Below, piece by piece: positions 49,501 through 61,500 of a stretch of DNA of 64,000 bases. Location: NCBI GenBank assembly GCA_944472155.2, contig OX235277.1, positions 30,886,804 to 30,950,803 on the forward strand, written 5' to 3'. Source of the stretch: Trichobilharzia szidati (taxonomy: Eukaryota; Platyhelminthes; Trematoda; Strigeidida; Schistosomatidae). A model generated the notes under the pieces. That model was given only the letters and a program-made list of their open reading frames with translations, was not told the origin of the DNA and did no database searches. Position 1 is the first letter of the stretch. Every line of letters starts with the position of its first letter. Both the position numbers and the translations under genes were made by a program.

Positions 49501-52500
49501 ACGGTCTACGAGCTCGTCTTTTAACCAGAAGGTCCTGGTTTCTAGCCCCGGTGGGTGCGTGCTGATGAAGAGTCCCAAACTAGGATGAAACAACTCTCTA
49601 GTACTCTTAGGTTTCCCAATGGTTCTCTAACTGATGTTAGCTCATGATGAAATCCTGTAACCAATCAAACGAACACTTGAAAATTGTTTTTATGACTAAA
49701 ATAAGTGTGTAATTGAGTCAGTATAATACAAATGTAGAGAAAGAATGGCTATTTTCATTGTTGAACAAAATATTTCATCGGCCACCATTTCGAAGAAATT
49801 ACGCATATGAATACTTGTTCTTTGGGTTCTGAGTGGAGCATAAGGCCTCACCAACACTTCGTCAGTTCACTGTGCTTACTGTGGTCTGTTGTAGCTGGCT
49901 TCGTGATTAACAATAAGCTTTCATTTCTCTATCACATGATTTTCTCCACGTCGCCCTGCTACCGCCGATCAGCTACTCGAGTTCCACCCAACTACATGGT
50001 GTACGACATAATTTGAAGCTCTCCTCAGTGTTTGTCCGGTCCACTTTTGTTTGTTTCTGCATATTTTTGGGGTAATAAATTGTTGGCTGGTTCGTCACGT
50101 ATTAGAGTTTCTTGCTGCTTATTCTTTCTGACCGGCTATTTGATCTTTATTCTCAAGTGGAGTCATCTGCTCACAAAAGTTTGCAGTCCATTGAAAAAGC
50201 CCTGGGTGATGCGCACACCAAGTCTCTTGTCTGTATAGAAGCACTGACTTGAAATTAGTATTAGAAATTCGAACGTGTTCCGTGTGGTAAGCTGGATCAG
50301 TACACAGCTGTGAGAGTAATGAACACCTCTGATGCCGATGCACGATCTTGGCTGACTTTGATACCCTCATGGTTGAAACAATGTTGATCATGTTGACTGA
50401 TGTTTATCATTAGTGGTCGAGAATCTTCACCACCTCTATCTTCTCTATGTTCACATTGAGTCCTGGTTTCACCACGATGTCATCGCTATGCTTTAAGTTT
50501 TCATTTTTTATATGCAGAGAAGTTTTCATAAGTACATGTTAGAGGACTGATAGCAAATGATTTAAAGAAAGTACCATAGTTAATTCCCTTTGTCATATTT
50601 GTCTGCTGGTTCATTGCCACCTAATTCTGTTTGAACCCTTTTGCCCACATAAAGTCACTCATTATTTTCAGAAATGATTATGGTCTTTTAACGATTCAAT
50701 TTAGAGAGTTCCATGACACCTATAGAAAGTGAGATATGTCATCCAACTGCTTATCAGGAAACTTCTAATTCATCTTCAGTTCAATATGTTCTCGTTCGGA
50801 CACACAGCTTTCTTATCAGTCATTCAAATAAATATCGTTACAAAATTTTTGATGACTGAATTTAAATTAGGACCTAATTAGCACAGTGAGTAGTGCATTT
50901 ATCCAATAACTCAGGGGTTACTGATTCAATTTCTTCTGTAATCAAGATTTTTATTTTACGATTGGTCACCACATAATTATCATGTCAAACTGTGATGGTG
51001 TGATACAAAGTGTTCCAAAGGAATATTATTCTCACAGTAAGAATCATTGTATTTGTTGATGTTAGCGTCAGATTACTATTCTCACAGTGCATTAGCAACA
51101 GCATCGGTGGCACAGCGGTTAGGACTCTCGCCGACTATGCACATAGTCCGGGGTTCGATCCCCTGCCGACGCACACCTGATACAATGGTCGGCCTGCAAA
51201 ATTTGGGCTACCGAAATCACATGCTGAAAATTCCATACTTGAGCCAAAAATACAGTGTGGAATCAATGTATAATCAATATATATATATGAAAATTCTATT
51301 TCATGTCGTTTAATGTAAACAAAAATCACAAGCTCAGTGATTGGTTAAAGAATATAAATTGTGTATACAAATAGTGGCTTCATCAGTTAAAAATTCCACC
51401 TTTAAATTCCGTGTCTTGCCTTCTGCTGTTACAAAACTAGCACTACCTTACTAACAAATGATGATTTTTATCTGTTTTTCCATTTTCGAAAAACGTTTAA
51501 CTCAGGTGGGAATTTTAAAGGGATTCAATCAGAAATTTTAATTATCTCATTAACTTTAAATATACAAGTAGCAATAAGCTGTTCTTCTTTCTGTTGAAAC
51601 TGTAGTACTTCATTATTACACACTAACTAATTTATCAGATATAAACTCAATATTGACAAGTCATTTTCTTGTGAATGAATTACTTAAGGACTCAAAGAGG
51701 CGTTAAAATCATAACAGTCAATAAAGTTACTTAGAATTAGCAGTGTTCATCAGTGAAACTGCTGTAGGTAGATGATCACCCTCTGATATTCTGCATTATA
51801 CAAGATAAAACTAATAAATTTTCAAGGACTAATAACAATAATAATAATAATAATGACAGTTTTACTCTGAAGAATATGTCTACACTATATACAGAATTTA
51901 TTGCATAATATTTCCCCTTCATCCAGGATCTTCAATTAAAACATCAGTCAGTAGTATATCGTGTAACACAGTGTTGTTCCATCTGTAGTTGAAGTTGCAG
52001 CAGTTGTAGCATTTGTAGTAGCAGTTGGAAATGCGTGTGAGTACATTTTGTGACTCAAAGATATAGTTGAATGGTTAAAAAAGTTGTAATCAGAAGAAAT
52101 ATGATGTATTTTGTTAGATGAAAATTCAGGTAGCCCAGTGATTCAAGCAGACCACCAATTAATTTATTACCACTGGATTAGTGTGTTATTATATTTCACA
52201 TCATTATTTTATTAGCATAATAGATAACTTAATGTCACAAAAATGTTTATTTCATGTGTTTGTGTGTGTGTTTGATTTTCCTAATGAAAAAGCGTTAGCT
52301 TACTACATGAAATCGAGTCTTCCATTTTCCCTGGATCTTCAAGGTGAAAACAGTAAGGTATATAGTAGTACCTACTGACATATAGGCTACGAATCCACCC
52401 AGCTGTTTACTAACGGTAGACTGCTGCGTATTTCCCTCTCTCCTTTTGTACATTTGTGAGACAGTACTGTTTAAGATAGAAGATAAGGAGAGACTAAAGC

Positions 52501-55500
52501 GTTTCAGATCTTACTTACTCCAGTTCATTCTCTCGTGTTGGGTGAAACAATTGTAGCAATTAACAATGGGGGAATGTAGAAATTGTTAGATAAGAAATAC
52601 AAGCTAGTCATTGAAAGGGTGACTCTGGATCAATTAAACTGATTGTGATAGGTGTTATGTCTTTCAAGCTATTATCTGTCTTAGTGAACGGTGTTAGGTG
52701 TAGTAAGAAAAGTTTGGAGGAGAGCTGCAAATGATCAGTCTGACAACAGTTATCTAAGCAGCCACATAAACCAGTCTGTGTTCATCTGTATGTCAGCAAT
52801 CAATGTTTGATTACTATTGATCAGGTGACTCATAATTATTCAGATTAACATTGATTCATTCATCATTCCTTGCTATCTCTCAGCTTCTCATGTGTGCTTT
52901 GCTTCTACAGTCGTAGAATAACATTTCTGAATTGTTTTGCAATTAAAAGTGTTCTCTGAGCTGGTTGGTTTAGTCGCGAAGCTTTCGTCGTCCTTCCGGA
53001 CAACATCTTCAGCGCCATATTTAGCACGAAGATGTTGTCCGGAAGGACGACGAAAGCTTCGCGACTAAACCAACCAGCTCAGAGAACACTTTTAATTGCA
53101 AATCATCCACCTGAGCTACAAATCTTCTCTATTATTTCTAAAATTGTTCTTTTACGTATATTTTTGAACATCGAAATTCATTCGATTTATATTTGAGAAA
53201 AATTATATGCAAATCGTGCGTAGATGGCGCAGTGGTAGAATGCTCCCTAACCACGCATGTAGACAGGGGTTCGATATCCATCCGACGCGCTCCTTAACCT
53301 AGCGAAACCAGTAAAAAAGAAGACGAGTAAAGAGGGAAGGTTGGGCATGAGGCTAACAACCCCATCGCGTAAAAATAAGCACCACTGCTACAGAATCTTC
53401 TAAGCTCTAGCTTGAAGCCCTATGTTCCACTGGGAACGTAAAGGAATGCATAAATAAATACTCTAATCGGTCATTCAGCTGAACATGAATAACGCCTTCC
53501 ATAATACAAAGTTCACTTCGTTACTGACTGAAGCAAACAGTATGAAATATTACATAAGAAATTCTATTCACTTTCATGTATCTTGAAATAAAATAAAATA
53601 GAAAAGTTCCAGTATAAAAATTAGTACTTTTTGGTATCAAAGAATAAACACACATGGTGACTGATGATAACTTACCTTTTGTTTTGACTCGTTCATGTTG
53701 AAGATCACCGAATATCAACTTATTTTGCGTATAGTTTTCGTTGTATAAACTCAGCAGTAAATAACGCCCATTTTCATTGAGTTCGCAGAACCTTTAAACA
53801 AGGTTAATAGAATAGTCAACATAGAAACTACTTTAAATCATGCAAACCTTTTGACTGTCGAAGTTGGAGTTAAAATTAAACTCTAAACTCAATTAAAACT
53901 TTGCTTCTACACTAGGCTGTAATTAATGTCATGATTCTAGTCCTTGGTATTGGTACAAACTGAATTTTATCAGTTAAGTTTCCAATGTGACCACTGTTCT
54001 AGGTGTCTTACCATTGCGATGCACTCTGAATTGTTGTTAGATGGTTGGAGGTAGTCTACAGAAAGCTTTCGACCTAGGTTTTGTGTTTGTTGTCAATCAC
54101 CAGTCAGTCATCAAGGCGTATCTGCTATCCTGAAGGAACTGTTTTCCTTTCTGAGATTAGAACGTGGGTAATCATGTGCTGCAGTTAAAGACCTCACCGA
54201 CGAATTATTCGGACTCGCGTGTCACCTCCGGTAGGACTGTAAGGGGTACTTCCACTGGACACTAAATAAAGCTGTTCATTAATTGAGTCAAGATACCAAT
54301 CATCATCTAATTTAAACAAAACAAGACTTGCCAATCAATTGAATGATAAGTAAATAATGAAAATATAATATTTTATGATGGATCTAATCACGAAACAATG
54401 GCAATTAGTGAATCAACGAAAGGGAATGATCACTGGATAGCTGTTCCCTGAGAAGTCTGAAACTCTCGCAGGGCAAAGCCTCGCCTACGCTGAGCATTGA
54501 ACTCAATAACTTCAGGTTACAAAAAGCGCAAATTACCCTTCAGTCACCGGTGAAGACTTTTGGTGATGTTTCAGAATGGACGTAGTTGGAATTACTCCTT
54601 TTAATTGGTCCCTTGTGTTTTATGTGCAACATAGGGCTTCAACAACACATCACCATTTCACTGTATTCTCTACAGTCCTCTGTAGCTAGTTTCACGATTG
54701 CCTATAAACAATTGGTTACTGTTCACAAAATCTTATCCATCTCATCTTCGAATACATGCCCAATTTCCTATTCACGTTCCACTTGACGACCTTCCGCGTG
54801 ATTTTAACCAACGATGTCCTCAAAGTGTGTCCAGAGATTTTTTATTTGACGATATGTACTTGTTTGGTCTGTTGCTTGGCAGATTTCCTTGTTGCTATTC
54901 CTTTCTGGCTCGACATCTAATCATCAGTAAGGAGCAAAGACAGCTGCTGAAGAAATTCTACAGTATCTTGTCGAAATTGCCTTTGGTAACACGTCCGTCA
55001 AGTGTCTGAACCATATTGAAGCACCGACTGACTTGACATGAGTGTTCAAAATCCAAATCTTCATTATGTCAAGTGCTGTAGGTTTCAGATCAATGAAGGT
55101 CTGACCTACTATACCGACTGCGCTTTTGACATTCTCATCCGTATCGCCTGTCTGTAGTTGAAACTATCCCGACTGAAAGCTGCTACCTTGACGTGGTGGT
55201 CGGGCTTGAACACCGCAATGATCCTTCAAGCCATACTGGCTGAGACTTATGTCGCTTGAGGTCCTACCATGCCAGAAAGGTTGTTTGGATAGCGGTTAGA
55301 CAAAAAGCAGCTATCCAATCCAATACTATGATTCAAACAAATTCACAAAATATCATGCCGGGTCGGTCGGGGACCGGATTAACAACGACCGCGCTTCCTG
55401 CTGCCGTGTCACAGGGCAGAAGTGATAAGTATGCTACTGAGACACACCAAACAAAAAGAACAACCAAAAACAGGACGCGTGTGACCGGCCTCAAGCAGTT

Positions 55501-58500
55501 GTCCCCTGGGCTCTGCGGTCACGCAACACTAACCTTTTCTCTATTTCAGGTACCCGAAGACTCAACCAACTTCCACGGTGTGGGCAGCCGGGAAGTAACA
55601 ACCACCCACACACTTCCGAAATTACATGAAGCCTTCCTGAGCATCACTCTACCTTGCTTACATCACCTTCCCCATCTTGCTTCTCTACTACAGTTAGCAT
55701 TATTCTGCAGGCTAGTGGGTCATCTTCACTTCACTATGTGTCCACAAACAAAGCAGAGAGCCATACAAACACCCCAGATAGCCTCTTAAAGCCACGTCGC
55801 CAACTTCATATAGGAGCTTTTAACGTCAGAACCATCTGCCAAATCGGACAATGGGTATCACTGGCAAGAACTCTGGCATCTCGAGCCATAGATGTATGTT
55901 GTGCTTCGGAAACACGCATACAAGACCCGAGTGTAGTCATTCATTTAACTTCACCCGGCCAACAAGGTGAATCTGCGAAATTCACTTTAAGGGTGTCAGG
56001 AGACCCCTCAGCTCGTTCACGAGGACTCGCAGGTTTAGGAATAGCACTGAGTGTTACAGCGGAAGAATCACTGTTTGACTGGATCCCAGTAGATAGTCGT
56101 AAGTGTGCGGTCTGTCTGAATGGGTCCGTTAAAAGAAGGAAAGACGGCGCTACCCGTCGTTGCCTTTTCGTACTCTCCGCTTACGCCCCAACAGACTGCA
56201 GTTCAGAATAACTAAAGCATGACTTCTATCTGAAACTGTCTAATTTGCTGCAAAAAGCAAAACGTTCAGATGTAGTTGTTTTAGCAGGCGACTTCAATGC
56301 CCAAGTAGGGAAGTTGTGCCAGACTGAAAAGTATGCAGGTGGTACGTTTGGAGTTCCCTGCCGAGGAACCCACAACGGTGATCATTTCCTACAGTTCTGC
56401 TCAGATAATCATCTGTTCCTAGTCAGCACTGTCTTTAGGCATAAAGAGAGAAATTGGGTAATCTGGCGACCTCCATCACCAAATCAACGCTGGACTCAGA
56501 TAGACCACATAGCCATAGGGTATCGTTGGCGAGTTTCTGTAGAAGGCCGTCGCTCCTTCTGGAACACGTGCGTAGACTCTGATCTCGCTATGGTCCGCAC
56601 AAGATTATGCTTGCGAATAAATGGACAAAAGAAATCGCTGACAGCGAAACAGTTACGTCCCCAACTAGATCGAGACACTGAGCCCCTATTTAAGGAAGAA
56701 ATCGCGAAACGTGTATCAGAGGTTGACAGCAGGACTTCCCCTGATGTAGCCTGGCACAACATACAGTTAGCTGTAGACACATCTGTAAAAGCTGTTAATA
56801 ACCTAAAACCAAGAGTTAATGAGAGCCATTGAATCTACACCACCACGTCCGAATTGATTGACGCGAGAAGACTTATCCAGGCGAGCTCCAATTATGATGA
56901 GGAGCGAAAGGTACTCAAACAAAAAATAACAAGAAGTCCTCGTGACGACCGTGAACAGTGGTGCGTGACAAAAGCGATAGAGATGTAAAAGGCGTCGGCG
57001 ACTGATAACACCAGACAACACTTAGGCTTATCAGGGAAATAGGTGGTAAAAGGCAAATGATAAGTGAAACAATCTCTGAGAAAAATGGCACCATAATTGG
57101 CTCCCAGGATAGACGACTGGAACGCTGGAAAGAGCACTACGAGGAGCAGTTTAACTGGCCTACAGCCATGCTTAACTAACCGAACATCCAACACCTACCT
57201 GAATGGGATATAGACAAAGGTCCACCGTCCCTAAATGAGGTTACTAAAGCTATCACTAATCTGAAAAGAGGCAAAGCAAGAGGACCTGATGTAATGACTC
57301 CACAGGTAATAAGGGTGGCGGAAACATTTTATTGTCTGCATTAGCTGAGGTACTAGGAAGCGTCCGGGAATTAGAGGAAGTCTGGTTGGGTTGGTGTAAG
57401 TCACTGATCATCCCGATATACAAGAAGGGAGACAAGTCTTCCTGTGATAATCACAGAGGGATTAGCTTGATTAATACGGTATCCAAAGTCCTAGGCTCAA
57501 TAATACTGCGTAGACTAAGTGGTGTTCGGAAGGCACAAACACCAGATAACCAGGCAGGCTTTAGACCATGAAGAGGGTGTGTTGATCATATCTTCACCCT
57601 TCGACAGGTTCTAGAGCATAGGCATACTTACTGGCGTCCAACCACCATCATATTTCTAGACCTAAAGGCGGTATTCGACTCTGTCGACCTAGAGTTACTC
57701 TGGAGATGCTTGGCTGCAAAGAGAATGCCGAGAAAATACATTGCACTGATTAAGGCACTCTACTCGAACTCACGCAGCCAGTCAGGTGAGGGCTTACCGT
57801 GAGTTGTCATCTGAAGTGGTGACGACTAGTGGCGTCCGTCAAGGATGCCCATCATCCCCATTTCTATTCAACTTCATCATAGATGTACTAATGGACTTAA
57901 CCCTAACTCACTTCAGCGACTCAGCGATTGACTTGTTACTAGGGAATAATCTCATTGACTTAGAATATGCAGACGATATAATCCTTCTAAGTGAAGACGA
58001 TGACAAAATGCAGAGTCTTCTGAACACCTTGAGCTGCAGTCTTCGATTGTTTGGCACGTCATTCGCTCCCGTCAAATGTAAGATGATGCTACAGGACTGG
58101 ACGACATTAACTCCTAGCTTAGAAATAGGGAGTGAAGTGGCATCAGCTCCAACGGGTTGACCGCTGACAAAATCTCAGCACGGATACAGAAAGCTCGGTT
58201 CGCATATGCCAGTTTACACCGTCTCTGGCGCAGACGTGATATCCGGCTAGCTATCAACCAAAGGCCGTGTGTACTGCTCACCAGTCCACTCCGTCCTCCT
58301 TTATAGCTGGCTGTGAGACCTGGCCATCGAGAGTGGAAGACATGAAAAGGCTAGCTGTCTTTGATCATAGGTGTCTGCGTTCTATCTCCCGCGTGAAGCG
58401 GTATAATAAGGTGAGCAATATTGAGGTCAGGCGTCGGCCGAGTGCTAGGTAAGGAGGGGAAATCAAACAACATGACTGTGAAGCTACATCGATTGAGATA

Positions 58501-61500
58501 GATGGTTAGGACATGTGTTACGTATCCCTAGCCATCGCCTTCCTCGACAATGGGCAATGTTAGCTGACATACGGTCAGGCTGGAAAACAGCTAGCGGTGG
58601 TCAAACGAAAACATGGCACCGGTCAATGAAATCTACAACAGTTAGTTTAAGCCATGTATGGAGGTGTAGACTGGCTTCCTGGTTGGGGTCCTCGGGACGG
58701 TAAAAACCAATGGCTGGAAACAATCGGTGATGTGGCTCAAAATCGTTCTCAATGACGCAGATGCGTACACTCCTTGTGACTTATGATTTCCAATTAAACT
58801 GTTTTGTTCTTCGTTACTACTATTCCTTTGTCTCTCACCTCTGTTTACTGTCTATATTATGCATTTCTTCTCATTTTTCTCTTGCTTTTTGTGCTACATG
58901 GAGTGTGGCGACTCGAACTGCCGCACATATGTGCAAAGTTCTGTGTCGAATACAGACAGACAGACAGCTGAAACTATACTAACTAGATAGGTGAATTTCT
59001 GTTGTTGACACTGACTGATACTTGTTGTCGCTGGCTGATTATTTCTAAGTTTAACTGGAAGTCCCATCTTCGCCTTCTGCTTCTTTTACCAGCTTATTGA
59101 TTTTCGCCCGTATATTTCCGAGTTTGACATAAATCGTCTGTGAGGTCAAAATCTTCTAGAGTCTTCTTGTCACTTCCCTGTATTCCTGTCTTCATGTTAC
59201 CCACAGTCTGCCGTATAATCCAGTTCACCAGAATCAGAAACAACATGAGTGTTCGAATTTATATATGTATATATATATATTACGTAATAATAATAATAGA
59301 TAATGAGCGAATTTACTTACATTAAATTTGGTCTAGACATTTCATAATTCCAAATTACTATATCCTTTGATTGTTCATCACCCAATTTATGATAATATAT
59401 ATACAATAAATAATTTTGCATTAAAGCATGTACTTGTTCCTCTGGTGGATTGGTTGGTATACAATATATATAATATATTCCTTTATTATCTGAAGACCAT
59501 GTGAGTGAAGTTTTTGTAAATAACTTTATGCAATCTGAAAGCTCATTATCTGTTTTAATGTTCCTAAACTAATAAAAAAAGTATTTTGAAAAAAGGATAA
59601 AACTGGGATAAGAAGGTCAAATCAACAAATGAAAAATATCCATTTATCCGCTAACAATTCTCATTATTTTTGAATAGTTTTCATTTTAAGAGTCTACTGT
59701 AAAATAATAAGTATGAAATACTGTTTTCTGAAAGCGAATAGTGTTACAGTATTATACTTTCATATTTCTTATTGGTAATTACCTGCCACCTTATTTGTAT
59801 TTCATAATGAATTCTGCAATCGTCAAATGCGTGGCTTTACAAATACCATCTCGTCGGTACTGGTCATGATGAGTTGGATAACCTGTAATCCTTTAAAATT
59901 ATCAATAGGCAGTATAATTCAGTTCTTCTGAAGTTTGCCAGAGAAACTTTTGTCAAATGTCTAAAATCCGATATGCGTGTTTAAAAAGAAGTTGTTGTCA
60001 GTCTTCTCCTGTCCTGGTAACCAAATGTCTTAACTCTGCCTTTCATTTGATCACATAATCTTTTGACTTTCACCTCTTCCCTTTTACTGTAGAGTTATTT
60101 TGATAAAAACTTCTGTTTTTATGATTTGAAAGGTTTTCACCATAGTGTTACGTTGTGGTGAGAGCTGGCTGCTAGCCAAAGTTAGTAGACAGTAATTGAC
60201 ATCAGTGTTTATGTCCCCAAACTGGTGGTGAGAAAATGAGAACAAAGGCTTTGCGTAGGCGGGTACAGTTAGCATATGGATGATCTGACACAGCCACAAA
60301 GAGATGCGAGGTTAACTTTCTGTGAGAAACAACCAATCAAAAGACTGTATTTTCTACTAACAATAATCTACAATAATGCACATTAAAATCTATAAATATG
60401 TGTTGATTTTCCTTAATAAACGATTTGTTGCCTGGCCCTTGTCTTCTGTTGTTACAACGTGACTTATTAGTCACTAAATCATCAGCAAATTATCCCCCTT
60501 CTTGCTTTTATCACGTGGCTTCTTCTACAGTGTATCCAAGTCTTTATTTTTTGATTACTTTGTTTAGGATTCAACCCACTGTGCATAAGTAATACTAGTG
60601 TAAATCTCGTGAACTGCGAATCAAGTTTGAAATCTCCCATTTACTAACATTATGTCACATATGCAAGTACGTTAAATATTTCTCTGCACATATATTCGAT
60701 TAATTTCTAGGTTTCTGGCACCTGAACGATAACCGACAAAAAATAAATTATTATTATTCACTTGGGTTCCAGTTGGAACATAGGATTTCAACAACACATC
60801 TCCACTGTCTTCTATTTTCTGCTATCCTCTTCAGCTGGCCCCACGACTGCCCATAATCTCTCATCTCCTACTCCCCAAACGATCTCCATATCACCTTCGC
60901 ACTGACGACCCACTCGTTGCTTCCCATTGGGATTCCACTCGAGCGATGGCCTGCATTGCGCGCGATGTCATTCGACGGCCTCCTCAACGCTTGCCCGATC
61001 CATCTCCATTCTCTCCTACAGATTTGTTGAGCAATTAGCTATTGGTTGGCTCGTCACCTTCCAGAGTTTCTTCTTACTAATCCATTCTGGCCATTTGATC
61101 TTCCGTGTGGAGCTAGTGAAGTGGCCATCTGTTGATGAAAGACTGTAACTCGTCGGAAATCCTCTTCAGGATGCACAGTGCAAGTTTCTGACCCATATCG
61201 AAGCAGTGACTGACTGACTGACTGACTTCACATTTGTGTCGAACAGAACCCGAATCTTGTTGTTTATGCTGGCTGAGTGCAGTGCAGAATATTTACAAGC
61301 TGATTTCAGATTGATGGAGGCGTATCTCACTTTTCCGATTCTGGCTAGCTGGCTGGCTGGCTTGCTTTGACATCTTCATCCGCTCCAGCTGCCTTTGAGT
61401 GAAACCATACTTCCTAGATAATAAGTGAAGCCGGGAAGTAGCCTCTGTCAAATCTCTCGTGTTGATGGTGACTGGTGATAGTTGTTGTTGCTGTTAGTTG

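Noticed and set aside
51100..51175. Functional tRNA gene
   Set aside because: A and B boxes are good, but a SINE body shared with 28195-28385 follows and there is no T-run terminator; the cloverleaf is not convincing.
52980..53045. Hairpin arms as a confirmed hammerhead ribozyme
   Set aside because: CTGAAGA, a stem and GAAA are present on one strand, but an extra base and a missing third stem leave it unproven.
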